This document shows, piece by piece, positions 7,413-16,487 of a stretch of DNA of 64,000 bases. The notes beneath the pieces were generated by a model, which was given only the letters and a program-made list of their open reading frames with translations, did no database searches and was not told where the DNA came from. Source of the stretch: Thiodiazotropha sp040507225 (GTDB lineage Bacteria; Pseudomonadota; Gammaproteobacteria; Chromatiales; Chromatiaceae). The stretch lies in contig JBEVVG010000002.1 in assembly GCA_040507225.1 (NCBI GenBank), positions 744,001-808,000 on the forward strand. The letters are read 5' to 3'. Each line of letters begins with the position of its first letter. The first letter of the stretch is position 1. A program made the translations under genes and the position numbers.

Positions 7413-9560
7413 ATGGGTAAGACCCTCAAGGTGCTTGCGTGGCTGGTCGGTATGCTGCTGGTGGTGATCGTCGCGGCGATCATACTGGTGCCGATGTTTG
7501 TCGACCCCAATGATCACAAGGCGAGAATCATCGCCGAAGTTAAGAAGGCAACCGGCCGGGATCTCGGCATCACGGGCGATATCGGGCTGTCCGTTTTCCC
7601 TCGCCTGGCGCTGGAACTCAACGGCCTGACCCTGAGCAACGCCCCGGGATTCAAACAGACCGACTTTGCCACCATTCAGCACGCCCAGGTGCGGGTCAAT
7701 CTGCTGCCGCTGCTGTTCAAACAACTCCTGGAAGTGGACACGGTGCAGATCGAAGGCGTTCGCCTCAATCTGGCCAAGGCGAAGGACGGTACCACCAACT
7801 GGGATGACCTGGCCGGTCAATCCAAAGCCGAAAAGAAACCGGAGACGCCCAAGGTCGAGTCCTCCGGGGATGGGGACATGGGGCTCCTGGCATTTACCAT
7901 CGGTGGTCTCAACGTGCAAGACGCGAATCTGGTGTGGGATGACCAGAGTACCGGCAACCACTATGAAATCAGCAACATTCAGCTGGAGACCGGTGAGGTG
8001 GCGCCGAAGCAGCCGGTGGACCTGACCTTCGGCCTGTCGTTCAAGAGCACCCAGCCGCGGATGGCCAGCGATCTCTCCATTGCCACCAAGCTGATGGTCG
8101 ACCCGGATGCCGAGTCGCTGAATCTCACCGGCCTGGTTCTGCAGGTCGACGTCCAGGGCGATGGGCTGCCGGAAAAAGGGGTCAAGGCCGAACTGTTCTC
8201 CGACGTGAAAATGAGTCTCAAGGAGAACAGTCTCGATGTGCAGAACCTGGAACTCAAATCCGGCAAGCTGCTGCTGACGGGTAATATGGAGGCGGTGGAT
8301 ATCCAGACCAGGCCCAGCTACAAAGGCAACCTGCGACTGGCGGAGTTCAACCCCCGGGACTGGATGAACCAGTTCGGTATCACACCGCCCGAAACCGCCG
8401 ACGAGACGGTACTGGAGAGCCTGCACGTTACCACCTCGTTCAGCGGCAAGGACGATCAGGTCAAACTGCGTGACCTGCTGGTGAAAATCGATCAGTCGAC
8501 CCTCAAGGGGGAGTTCGAGGTCATCGATTTTGTCAATCCGAGCTATCTCTTCAACCTCGACCTGGACCAGATCGATCTCGACCGTTATCTGCCGCCGCCC
8601 CAGGAAGGCAGTGCTGCGGCGCCGGGCAGACCGGCCAAAGGCGGAGCCGCCGAGGAATCGCCGTTGCTGCCGGTGGAGACCCTGCGCCAGCTGCGTTTCG
8701 ACGGTACCGTGCGGGTTGAAGACCTGACGATCAACAAGCTGCATGCCAAGGCCATCCTGCTCAAGCTGCGCGGCCGTGACGGCAAGCTCAACCTGGACCA
8801 TGAAATCGGGCGTTTCTACGACGGCCTGCTGAAGGGCGATGTACAGGTGGATGTGAAAGGCGAGCAGCCCAAGCTGAAGATTACCGAGAACGCTTCACGC
8901 ATTCTTTCCGGTCCCCTGTTGATGGACCTGACCGGCAAGGACACCCTGCTGGGCAGCGGCAACCTGGACATGAGCCTGACCACCCAGGGCAACACCGTCA
9001 CCCAGTTCAAACGCTTCCTCAACGGCAATCTGAAATTCGATTTCCGTGACGGCGCGGTGAAAGGATTCAACCTGGCGAAGATGATCCGCGACACCAAGGC
9101 CAAACTGAAGGGTGAGAATGTGATCACCCTTGACGAACCGGAACAGACCGATTTTTCCGAACTTACCGGCAACGCGGTGATCGAGAACGGGGTGGTGAAC
9201 AATCAGAGCCTGCTGGCCAAGTCGCCCTACATCCGGGTCGAGGGCAGCGGCAAGGCCTACCTTATGGAAGAGCGTTTAAAGTACGAGATTCGCCCGGTGA
9301 TCGTCAACACCTCGACCGGTCAGGGCGGCGAGGCCCTGGAGGATCTCAAGGGCATCCCGATCCCGGTGAAGATCAAAGGCAACTGGAACGATCCCGAGTT
9401 CTCCATTCAATTGTCGAAGATTCTCGAGGAACAGCAGAAGGCGAAACTGCGCAACAAGTACGAGGAGAAGGTCGACGAAAAGGTCTCCGAACAGCTTGAG
9501 GAGAAGTTGCCGGAGGAACTCCAGGATGAGCTCAAGGACAAGCTGAAAAAACTCTTCTGA
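7413..9560 (+). CDS. AsmA family protein
   Basis: A 715-residue AsmA-like protein. It has one N-terminal membrane segment (about residues 8-31, VLAWLVGMLLVVIVAAIILV), then the AsmA signature: FVDPNDHKARIIAEVKKATGR, LGITGDIGLSVFPRLALELNGL, and SNAPGF. The periplasmic remainder is beta-rich. AsmA proteins are bridge-like lipid-transfer proteins that affect outer-membrane lipid composition. The C-terminus has a lysine/glutamate-rich amphipathic tail (from about residue 670). The start is well placed behind AAGGAG (7399). It precedes mutY by 3 bases and is probably co-transcribed, an arrangement common in gammaproteobacteria. TamB further right is a distant relative. Confidence 0.92.
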   Translation: MGKTLKVLAWLVGMLLVVIVAAIILVPMFVDPNDHKARIIAEVKKATGRDLGITGDIGLSVFPRLALELNGLTLSNAPGFKQTDFATIQHAQVRVNLLPLLFKQLLEVDTVQIEGVRLNLAKAKDGTTNWDDLAGQSKAEKKPETPKVESSGDGDMGLLAFTIGGLNVQDANLVWDDQSTGNHYEISNIQLETGEVAPKQPVDLTFGLSFKSTQPRMASDLSIATKLMVDPDAESLNLTGLVLQVDVQGDGLPEKGVKAELFSDVKMSLKENSLDVQNLELKSGKLLLTGNMEAVDIQTRPSYKGNLRLAEFNPRDWMNQFGITPPETADETVLESLHVTTSFSGKDDQVKLRDLLVKIDQSTLKGEFEVIDFVNPSYLFNLDLDQIDLDRYLPPPQEGSAAAPGRPAKGGAAEESPLLPVETLRQLRFDGTVRVEDLTINKLHAKAILLKLRGRDGKLNLDHEIGRFYDGLLKGDVQVDVKGEQPKLKITENASRILSGPLLMDLTGKDTLLGSGNLDMSLTTQGNTVTQFKRFLNGNLKFDFRDGAVKGFNLAKMIRDTKAKLKGENVITLDEPEQTDFSELTGNAVIENGVVNNQSLLAKSPYIRVEGSGKAYLMEERLKYEIRPVIVNTSTGQGGEALEDLKGIPIPVKIKGNWNDPEFSIQLSKILEEQQKAKLRNKYEEKVDEKVSEQLEEKLPEELQDELKDKLKKLF

Positions 9561-9563
9561 ACT

Positions 9564-10682
9564 GTGTCGAAACCGCCCTTGAGTGGCTGCCGGGGGGCTT
9601 CCCGGGAGACGCTTTGCCTGTCAACGTCCGAGGATGATTTTTCCGACCGGGTTCTGGCCTGGTTCGATCGCCACGGCCGCAAGCATCTTCCCTGGCAGCA
9701 GCCTCGTACCCCCTACCGGGTGTGGGTCTCCGAAATCATGCTGCAACAGACCCAGGTCGGCACGGTCATCGATTACTTCGAACGCTTCATGGCGGCTTTC
9801 CCGGACCTGGCTTCATTGGCGCAGGCACCTCAGGACCGGGTGTTGCACCTCTGGTCGGGGCTCGGTTACTACGCCCGTGCGCGCAATCTGCACCGTTGTG
9901 CCCGGCAGCTGATGGACGAGCACCAGGGTGTCCTGCCGGAAGATCTGCAGACCCTGCAGTCCCTGCCGGGGATCGGTCGTTCCACCGCTGGTGCGATTTG
10001 CTCCCTTGGGTTTGGGCGGTTCGCGCCGATTCTCGACGGCAACGTGAAACGGGTGCTGGCTCGCCACTTCGCGGTGCAAGGCTGGCCGGGACAGAGTGCG
10101 GTCCAGCGCCGGCTCTGGGAGTACAGCGAGGTCCTGACCCCGGAACAACGCACAGCGGACTATAACCAGGCGATGATGGATCTGGGCGCACTGGTTTGTA
10201 CCCGGACGCAACCCGGCTGTGAAGACTGCCCGTTGAAAACCGGTTGTCGCGCCCATGCCCTGGGACAAACCGAACACTATCCCATGCCCAAGCCCCGACG
10301 GACCCGACCGGTTCGCAGTACCCATTTCCTGGTGCTTATGGACAGCCAGGGGCGGGTCCTGCTGGAACAGCGTCCGCCGGTCGGGGTCTGGGGTGGACTG
10401 TGGAGCTTCCCGGAGTGCGCCGAGGCGCAGCAGGCGACCGACTGGTGCGAAACGGCATTGGGGTGTCGTGCGGATCTCGCCCACCGGCTGCAGACCCGGC
10501 GCCACAGCTTCAGTCATTTCCATCTGGAGATCACCCCACTGGTGTTGCGGGTGAAAAACCCTGCGGATCGCCTCATGGATGCGGGAGTGCGGGTTTGGTA
10601 TAACCTGAAATGCCCCGATGATCGCGGTCTGGCCGCACCGGTCTCGCAGATCCTGCGGGAAATCGAGGTCGGGGAAACCTGA
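9564..10682 (+). CDS. mutY: A/G-specific adenine glycosylase MutY
   Basis: A 372-residue base-excision repair enzyme that removes adenine opposite 8-oxoguanine. The catalytic Glu is in VSEIMLQQTQV, and the helix-hairpin-helix is LQSLPGIGRSTAGAI with the catalytic Asp in ILDGNVKRV. The 4Fe-4S cluster cysteines show the C-x6-C-x2-C-x5-C pattern (CTRTQPGCEDCPLKTGC). A C-terminal NUDIX-like domain (HFLVLMDSQGRVLLEQR onward) recognises 8-oxoG. The start appears to be GTG at 9564, giving about 20 residues more than E. coli MutY before the conserved LPWQ; no ATG fits better. It is coupled to asmA upstream and yggX downstream. Confidence 0.96.
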   Translation: MSKPPLSGCRGASRETLCLSTSEDDFSDRVLAWFDRHGRKHLPWQQPRTPYRVWVSEIMLQQTQVGTVIDYFERFMAAFPDLASLAQAPQDRVLHLWSGLGYYARARNLHRCARQLMDEHQGVLPEDLQTLQSLPGIGRSTAGAICSLGFGRFAPILDGNVKRVLARHFAVQGWPGQSAVQRRLWEYSEVLTPEQRTADYNQAMMDLGALVCTRTQPGCEDCPLKTGCRAHALGQTEHYPMPKPRRTRPVRSTHFLVLMDSQGRVLLEQRPPVGVWGGLWSFPECAEAQQATDWCETALGCRADLAHRLQTRRHSFSHFHLEITPLVLRVKNPADRLMDAGVRVWYNLKCPDDRGLAAPVSQILREIEVGET

Positions 10683-10708
10683 GAAAACATGACCAGAGGA
10701 GAGGCGAA

Positions 10709-10978
10709 ATGAGCCGTACCGTGCAGTGTGTCCGTCTGAAACGCGAAGCCGAGGGGCTGGAGCGAGTGCCCTATCCCGGTGAACTGGGAAAGCGCATTTT
10801 CGAGAACGTCTCCAAGGAGGCCTGGCAGGAGTGGCTCAAGCACCAGACTATGCTGATCAACGAGAACCGCCTCAGCCCGGTCAATCCCCAGGCGCGAAAA
10901 TTCCTTGAAGAGCAGATGGAACAGTTCTTCTTCGGTGAAGGCGCCGAATTGCCCCCCGATTACCGTCCCCCCGCCTGA
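10709..10978 (+). CDS. yggX: Probable Fe(2+)-trafficking protein YggX
   Basis: An 89-residue cytoplasmic protein that in enterics protects iron-sulfur clusters from oxidative damage. It carries the conserved N-terminal cysteine (TVQCVRLKREAEGLE) and the family core PYPGELGKRIFENVSKEAWQEWLKHQTMLINE, and ends in RKFLEEQMEQFFF. Length is typical. GAGGAG lies 8 bases before the ATG. It follows mutY with 26 bases between, as in many gammaproteobacteria; pairing with an Fe-S repair glycosylase fits its role. Confidence 0.95.
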   Translation: MSRTVQCVRLKREAEGLERVPYPGELGKRIFENVSKEAWQEWLKHQTMLINENRLSPVNPQARKFLEEQMEQFFFGEGAELPPDYRPPA

Positions 10979-11010
10979 CAGGTTTGGGTAGTGCAGCGTG
11001 ACATCGATAG

Positions 11011-11038
11011 GCATTCCCACGCAGAGCGTGGGAACGAG
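11011..11038. repeat. Dispersed palindromic repeat B, copy 1
   Basis: The palindrome is GCATTCCCACGCAGAGCGTGGGAACGAG, with arms TTCCCACGC and GCGTGGGAA. Reversed, it matches 39589-39616 at nearly every base. It is probably a REP-type element. Confidence 0.7.
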
Positions 11039-11195
11039 TGATGCCAATGAAAGGGCGTCCAATGGTCCCACGCCTTCGGGGTTCGCATCGCTCGGGACCC
11101 ACGGAAGTCTGAAGAGGAGCCAGCATCAACCTCCGTATCCCGACCCTCACAAAGTGCAATACGGCAGTCTGCACAAAGCAAAGAACTCCTAATTA

Positions 11196-11243
11196 TCACC
11201 AAACTCTCCAGGCAGACCTCCTCTTCCCTTGCGGGAGAGGGAC
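11196..11243. repeat. Dispersed repeat A, copy 2 (shortened)
   Basis: It shares CACCAAACTCTCCAGGCAGAC and the following CTCTTCCCTTGCGGGAGAGGG with copy 1 at 441. The hairpin is shorter because the inner GC-rich part is missing. Confidence 0.6.
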
Positions 11244-11304
11244 AACATAAACAATCCATGAACGCCAATCCGCCTGTTACTAGAGACTGAGTCAGAATTA
11301 ATAC

Positions 11305-11351
11305 ATAGACTTAAATCTATATAAAAAATCTCAATATCTAACGAAGTCTAT
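11305..11351. promoter_or_regulatory. 8-bp inverted repeat in AT-rich upstream region
   Basis: ATAGACTT (11305-11312) and AAGTCTAT (11344-11351) are perfect inverted arms 31 bases apart, within the AT-rich island upstream of the BicA-like gene. They could be half-sites of a regulator, though the distance of about 270 bases from the start codon weakens the case. Confidence 0.3.
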
Positions 11352-11620
11352 ATATCTGCTATCATTTAAACACCTCAATAGGTAATAGGCCTTCAGTGCG
11401 GGCCATTTCCGCGCACCCGTCTGGGGAATGACATCGCGGCTGGGTAGGGGCGTATCCCAACCCCGACTCCTCGCTCAATGCGTAATTCCTGCATTCCACA
11501 CCGACGGGTTTCCAACCGGGTGTGTCTGTGGGCCGTAATCGCTTCTCGGCACGGGTTGAGCGACATTTGGCTCGCCTGAACCCCAGTGCGCGCTCAACTC
11601 GGATACTGACTGACCATGCC

Positions 11621-13282
11621 ATGCAACTGATTAACGGCCTTCATTTCAGAAACCTGCGGGGTGATATCTATGGCGGTCTGACCGCCGCGGTGGTGGCGCT
11701 GCCCCTGGCACTGGCGATGGGGGTCTCGTCCCATGCCGGGCCGATCGCCGGGATCTACGGAGCGATCTTCGTCGGCTTCTTTGCTGCCCTGTTCGGCGGC
11801 ACGCCGGCCCAGGTCTCCGGGCCCACCGGTCCCATGACCGTGGTGATGGCTGCCATCTTTACCCACTACACCGGTATGTTCCCGGACGACCCGGCGCAGG
11901 GAGCGGCACTCGCATTTACCGTGGTGATGATGGGTGGGCTGTTCCAGGTTCTCGGCGGTCTGTTGAAGATCGGCAAATTCATCGAGCTGGTGCCCCACCC
12001 GGTGGTATCCGGATTCATGAGCGGGATCGGAGTGATCATCATCCTCCTGCAACTGCCACCCCTGCTTGGGTTCGAGGCCCAGGAAGGCCCTATGGCCGCC
12101 GCCCGGGCGGTACCGGAGGCGCTTCATGATCTGGTGCCTGAGGCCCTGTTGCTGGGGGTTCTGGCGTTAGTGATCGTTTACTTCATGCCCAAGTCCCTGG
12201 GTAAGATCATCCCTTCGCCGCTGGTCGCACTGATCCTCGGAACCCTGACCTACCTGCTGTTCCTGGGCGACAGCGGGGCGCCGGTACTGGGCGAGATCCC
12301 CAGCGGCCTGCCGGATCCCCATCTGCCTACCGTCACCCTGGCCCTGTTGCCGGAAATGCTCAAGTCGGCCCTCACCCTGGCGGCTTTGGGATCGATCGAC
12401 TCCCTGCTGACCTCGCTGGTGTCCGATAATATCACCCGCACCTATCACAAATCGGACCGGGAACTGATCGGCCAGGGTATCGGCAACACTATCGCCGGAC
12501 TGTTCGGCGGTCTGCCCGGCGCGGGGGCCACCATGCGCACCGTGGTCAACGTCAAGGCGGGGGGCAAGACCCCCATCTCCGGAGCGCTGCACGCGCTGGT
12601 GCTGCTGGCCGTGGTGCTGGGCGCCGGCGGCCTGGCGAGCCATATCCCCAACGCGGTGCTGGCGGGAATTCTGATCAAGGTCGGCACTGACATCATCGAC
12701 TGGGACTACCTCAAGCGTATCCACACGGCCCCGGCGGCGGGGATTGTCATCATGACCGTGGTGCTTGGCATCACTGTTTTCGTCGACCTGATCATCGCGG
12801 TCGCGGTGGGCATGGCAATGGCGGGTATGGTGTTCATGAAGCGTATGGTCGACCTGCAGCTGGAGAGCATCGATGCCGTGCGTGACGTGGATGAAGCTTC
12901 CCCGTTCGATCCCGAGGAGAAGGCGATCTTCAAACAGGCCGAGGGACGCATCCTGCTGTTCCACATTGGTGGGCCCATGAGCTTCGGCGCGGCCAAGGGC
13001 ATGGCCCGGCAGATGGCCCAGTTCGACCACTACGACGTGATGGTGGTGGATCTCAGCGACATGCCGCAGATCGACTTCACCGCTACCCGCGCACTCGAGG
13101 ATATCGTCGTCGATGCCCAGGAAAGAGGGCGTGGGGTGGTGATCACCGGGTGTCGTTCAAAGGTCCGGAAAACCCTGGAGCGACAAGGTATGATCGGCAA
13201 AATCAGCGCCCAGCACCTATATGAGAAGCGTATCGATGCGCTGCGCGACGCCCTGGCCCAGGTCCAGGCAATACAGGCGTGA
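11621..13282 (+). CDS. SulP-family transporter, BicA-like bicarbonate uptake
   Basis: A 553-residue inner-membrane transporter with a C-terminal STAS domain (from about residue 440, GRILLFHIGGPMSFG). The N-terminus MQLINGLHFRNLRGDIYGG closely parallels cyanobacterial BicA. So do FVGFFAALFGGTPAQVSGPTGPMTVVMAA and VGTDIIDWDYLKRIH. BicA is a sodium-dependent bicarbonate transporter, so inorganic-carbon supply is the best guess; sulfate or other anions are not excluded. I chose the ATG at 11621 because it reproduces the BicA start. A GTG at 11522 would add 33 unlike residues. No strong ribosome site is seen. It is transcribed toward tRNA-Phe. Confidence 0.85.
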   Translation: MQLINGLHFRNLRGDIYGGLTAAVVALPLALAMGVSSHAGPIAGIYGAIFVGFFAALFGGTPAQVSGPTGPMTVVMAAIFTHYTGMFPDDPAQGAALAFTVVMMGGLFQVLGGLLKIGKFIELVPHPVVSGFMSGIGVIIILLQLPPLLGFEAQEGPMAAARAVPEALHDLVPEALLLGVLALVIVYFMPKSLGKIIPSPLVALILGTLTYLLFLGDSGAPVLGEIPSGLPDPHLPTVTLALLPEMLKSALTLAALGSIDSLLTSLVSDNITRTYHKSDRELIGQGIGNTIAGLFGGLPGAGATMRTVVNVKAGGKTPISGALHALVLLAVVLGAGGLASHIPNAVLAGILIKVGTDIIDWDYLKRIHTAPAAGIVIMTVVLGITVFVDLIIAVAVGMAMAGMVFMKRMVDLQLESIDAVRDVDEASPFDPEEKAIFKQAEGRILLFHIGGPMSFGAAKGMARQMAQFDHYDVMVVDLSDMPQIDFTATRALEDIVVDAQERGRGVVITGCRSKVRKTLERQGMIGKISAQHLYEKRIDALRDALAQVQAIQA

Positions 13283-13317
13283 CCGTTGGTGGGGCCCCGC
13301 CATTTCCCGGGCAAGGC

Positions 13318-13346
13318 TTGACTCCGGCAGGCTTCCCCGGTTTAAT
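13318..13346 (+). promoter_or_regulatory. Sigma-70 promoter of tRNA-Phe
   Basis: TTGACT (13318-13323) and TTTAAT (13341-13346) are separated by exactly 17 bases and end 17 bases before the mature tRNA. This is a strong housekeeping match. Confidence 0.8.
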
Positions 13347-13363
13347 ACGGCCTCTTCACCGAA

Positions 13364-13439
13364 GGCCAGGTAGCTCAGTCGGTAGAGCAGGGGACTGAAA
13401 ATCCCCGTGTCGGCAGTTCGATTCTGTCCCTGGCCACCA
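13364..13439 (+). tRNA. tRNA-Phe (GAA)
   Basis: A 76-base cloverleaf with encoded CCA. Acceptor GGCCAGG pairs with CCTGGCC. The anticodon arm GGGGA-CTGAAAA-TCCCC gives GAA. D loop AGTCGGTAGAG and T loop TTCGATT are normal. It has its own promoter at 13318. I found no second copy of the 3' end downstream that would mark an integrated element. Confidence 0.97.
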
Positions 13440-13970
13440 TCCATACTCAAGCGCTGGAAGCAGTGCCGAATTCCGTAGCGCAAATCAAGTCAGTTTTTGG
13501 TGCGCTGATCATTCTGATCAGACAAAGGCAGTGGCAATTTTCCCACTCTGACTGTTATTCACATCCCCGAACATCCGTCAAGATTCAGTTGATGAGGGTA
13601 CATCAACAGCGGTGAGGCTGAACGAATTCGGGCAGATTCGCTGCTGGTAATTCTGACGTGTTTTCCAAGCCAGCCGTGGGCAAGGTATTTTTGCAGAATA
13701 TCCTGGCTTCAGCGGCAATTTTCCGTATTCCTGGTTATTGACTCGACGCCGACCTGTCGGGCCGTGATTCAGGCCAATTAGGCATCTATTCCGACCGTTC
13801 ACCCTAAGCCTTCCTGATCAGTCCATGTGAATTCACCAATATCCTCGTTTGTGCGGGATCTGCTTGTGTATATCGGCACGGTTTTTCCAGGTTTGAGCTA
13901 GTATTGATCGCATGTCAGATCGCAGGGAAAGCTGCGATGACTCTACCCCATTGAGAGGTGAGATTCGATT
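13440..13970. other. 531-base gap after tRNA-Phe
   Basis: No gene is convincing here; a 74-residue leftward frame (13578-13802) lacks a ribosome site and family signs. A perfect 17-base palindrome lies at 13505-13521. The word GGCAATTTTCC occurs twice (about 13533 and 13711). The ribosome site GAGAGGTGAG just before 13971 serves the DUF389 gene. Confidence 0.5.
13505..13521. terminator. Hairpin after tRNA-Phe, possible terminator
   Basis: CTGATCA (13505-13511), a TTC loop, and TGATCAG (13515-13521) form a perfect 7-bp stem 65 bases past the tRNA. No T-run follows, so it could equally be an operator-like palindrome. Confidence 0.35.
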
Positions 13971-15017
13971 ATGAAGGGTGATACAGATAAACCACGCGTA
14001 TCTCAGCGAATCTACGATTTTTTTCCAACGCTAGAGCGGAAAGCACGTCTGGAGCTTGTCGAGCGCATATCAATAGGCGCCGATGGCGGCGTGGATTTCA
14101 TCGTGATGATAGTTCTTGCTGCAACGCTGGCATCCCTGGGTCTGCTTCAGGGATCAACCGCGGTGGTGATTGGTGCAATGTTGGTAGCCCCGTTGATGGG
14201 GCCGCTGGTTGCAGCGGGCTTGGCGCTTACCCAGGGGAACCTGCGATTGTTCCGTAAAGCGTTTTTGGTGTGTGGTGTCGGCATACTGATCGGACTGGGC
14301 GCATCATTGGTCTTCGGTATCCTGAATCCCGGATTTGAGGCGTCTCAGGAAATCGAGGCGCGTGGCAGACCGGATATGTTTGATCTTGTCATTGCACTCG
14401 TTTCCGGCATGGTGGCTGCCTATGCGATGGGTCGTCCAAACGTGTCGGGTACACTTGCTGGTGTTGCGATCGCGGCCGCCTTACTACCACCGTTGGCGGT
14501 AGTCGGTATCGGCGCGACAAATAGCGAGTGGCTGATTGCGGGTAACGCGGCAATTCTGTTTGTCACGAACCTGGTTGCGATTATCCTGGGTGCGGCATTG
14601 ATATTCCGGCTCTTGGGTATGCATGTTACTGCCTCGGAATCGGGCGGGGTGGCGTGGGTACGCAGAGCGACCATGTCACTGTCACTGGTCGCTATTATCC
14701 TGTCGGCGCCACTGCTTCTCAATGCCTTGGAGAAAAAACGTGAAGGCCAGGTGCGACCGACGGTCTATCCGGTTTCCGCAGATGTGCGCAATGCAGTGAA
14801 TCTTTATATGAAAAGTCATCCCGAATTCAGTGTGATTATGCTGGGTCGTAACAGTGTCGAACCGGATACGGGTATCACGCTTATTGCAACAACCGTGGGT
14901 CCATTGGCGGCGAGTGTGAAAGGTCAGCTCAGACAGATCATCAGGACTGCGCGAAAAGATCAGGATGCCGTTGTAAGAGTATTTATACTCCAGCAAGCAC
15001 CAGAAATAGATGAATAG
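13971..15017 (+). CDS. DUF389 / TIGR00341 family membrane protein
   Basis: A 348-residue polytopic inner-membrane protein of the DUF389 family, whose biochemical role is not settled. After a cytoplasmic N-terminus (about 40 residues), hydrophobic segments run from residue 45 to about 260. They include the family stretches GSTAVVIGAMLVAPLMGPLVAAGLAL, SGTLAGVAIAAALLPPLAVVGIG and AGNAAILFVTNLVAIILGAALIF. The C-terminal 90 residues are soluble. The start ATG follows GAGAGGTGAG. It appears monocistronic, with a 256-base gap before the next gene. Some relatives carry extra N-terminal domains; this one does not. Confidence 0.88.
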   Translation: MKGDTDKPRVSQRIYDFFPTLERKARLELVERISIGADGGVDFIVMIVLAATLASLGLLQGSTAVVIGAMLVAPLMGPLVAAGLALTQGNLRLFRKAFLVCGVGILIGLGASLVFGILNPGFEASQEIEARGRPDMFDLVIALVSGMVAAYAMGRPNVSGTLAGVAIAAALLPPLAVVGIGATNSEWLIAGNAAILFVTNLVAIILGAALIFRLLGMHVTASESGGVAWVRRATMSLSLVAIILSAPLLLNALEKKREGQVRPTVYPVSADVRNAVNLYMKSHPEFSVIMLGRNSVEPDTGITLIATTVGPLAASVKGQLRQIIRTARKDQDAVVRVFILQQAPEIDE

Positions 15018-15273
15018 CCTCGTGTGAGGCTGAAATATTGGATCCGTGTGACCTTGTTCAGCCAGGTCACGCAGCGCTATGGAATGGGGTCAAAGGCTGA
15101 ATATGGGGAACCGCCGTGGCCGTGTATTTGTAATGGTTGGCAACCGCAGCGAGATGAGGGGGCGGACTTGTGGTAACTTTCAGAAAGTATGACAAGTATA
15201 GGATCGAGCATTTTTGTGGAGGTCTCAGGGTAATAGGATGCAGTCAACTCACATCGCTTCAAGTATCTGATCA

Positions 15274-16230
15274 GTGGTTCGGGTAGAAAGGAAAGTCCGG
15301 ATCCTGCCCATCATGGTGCATATCACCGCCTGTTTGCTGTTGGCTGTTCCCTCAATCGTAGATGCAGAAGACCTGGATGATCTGAAAGATAAGGCAAATG
15401 CCGTGCTTTCATTGATGGGTTATTCGGTCTTTCCGGACGTCACCACCAGTACGCTTTCCATCAACAACGCCAATACGGGTAATCCTGGTTTCCGTCTGAG
15501 TCAGTTTTATGGTGGGTTTACCTACAGCGAAGACATTCCGTTGTACCTGGATGGCGGAATCGCTTACAGCCAGTTCGACCCTACGATTGTGTTGGAAAAC
15601 GAGGGGGAGCAGGCCACCTTCGAGTTTGACTGGAGCAGTTTATCCCTTTCCGGCGCCATTGGATGGGATTTTCAAATAGCAGACAAACTGATAGTGCGGC
15701 CCACGTTCAATGTCATGTTGGGCACTCTGAGAAGTGAGCTTTATATCACGGGTCCCATTATTCCCTGGGCACTGGACGAGGAGTGGGGTTTGTTCGATGA
15801 CGGTAAGATGGATGTGTATGGCGTGGGTGAAGCCTTGATGCTGGACTATGAAGATTACACTGAGGCGCGGGAAATCGATTTCGAAGCGCGGATAGGCCAT
15901 ATGTACATGGAGGGTTACCATGCATCAAACAATGACACGGTCGGATCAGCGAGTGTGGCGACCGCCAGTTTGTGGACGCGCTACCGGTCGCCTACCGGGA
16001 TCGAACTCATGAAGATTCCGTTGCGCTATGTGCTTGAAGCGTCACACACCGAATTTATTGGCGATCAGCGGGGGATTTTAGGCTTTGACTCGCTGAGTAG
16101 CCTGGGCGCGGGGTTTGAGATTGATAGCAGCCATTATCCAGTGTATGTGACGCGCACACGTATTTTGCTACGCCATGTGTTCGGAAAGCATGTATCTGGA
16201 ACATCGCTCGGGATTGCGCTTAGCTTTTGA
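15274..16230 (+). CDS. Outer-membrane beta-barrel protein of unknown role
   Basis: A 318-residue exported protein. A GTG at 15274 gives a signal peptide with a basic n-region (VRVERKVR), a hydrophobic core (ILPIMVHITACLLLAVPS) and a V-D-A cleavage site near residue 31. Starting at the ATG at 15313 would lose the basic region. The rest alternates polar and aromatic residues in strand-like stretches (FRLSQFYGGFTY, LYLDGGIAYSQFD, SLSLSGAIGWDFQ, RILLRHVFGKHVSG). It ends SLGIALSF with the terminal phenylalanine typical of barrels inserted by BamA. It resembles the barrel part of autotransporter-like or Solitary outer-membrane proteins. No passenger domain is present and no ligand can be inferred. 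Confidence 0.65.
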   Translation: MVRVERKVRILPIMVHITACLLLAVPSIVDAEDLDDLKDKANAVLSLMGYSVFPDVTTSTLSINNANTGNPGFRLSQFYGGFTYSEDIPLYLDGGIAYSQFDPTIVLENEGEQATFEFDWSSLSLSGAIGWDFQIADKLIVRPTFNVMLGTLRSELYITGPIIPWALDEEWGLFDDGKMDVYGVGEALMLDYEDYTEAREIDFEARIGHMYMEGYHASNNDTVGSASVATASLWTRYRSPTGIELMKIPLRYVLEASHTEFIGDQRGILGFDSLSSLGAGFEIDSSHYPVYVTRTRILLRHVFGKHVSGTSLGIALSF

Positions 16231-16487
16231 TGTCCAAGGTACGTATCGCGCTTCAGGAATGACACTCATGAAATACTGTGCCGTCGTTTTTGCCAACAGG
16301 ACCAGGTTGTCGTAACGAAAGACTCATAGAGAGCGAATTATTTGTTTAAACCACCGTTTGCCTTTAAAACTTATCCCATAAAGAAGAAATCTCTTTGATT
16401 CCAGGTCGTTCACTTATGGAATAAAATATTCATGATTTTCGTGAGTTTGTTGATATATCTATGATGTTTGAGTCAAATGAATTAGTG

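Larger units (their letters stand above)
10979..11620. other. 642-base intergenic region rich in repeats, ahead of the bicarbonate transporter
   Basis: No credible gene is visible. It contains repeat B copy 1 (11011-11038), repeat A copy 2 (11196-11243) and an AT-rich island (about 11284-11372) with an inverted repeat at 11305/11344. The AT-rich island is the likely promoter zone for the BicA-like gene, but clear -35/-10 boxes cannot be fixed. Confidence 0.6.

Noticed and set aside
13578..13802. 74-codon leftward frame after tRNA-Phe
   Set aside because: No ribosome site, no recognisable domain and unusual composition; treated as chance.
13364..13970. tRNA-Phe as an integration site of a mobile element
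   Set aside because: No integrase gene and no second copy of the tRNA 3' end are found downstream in the window.
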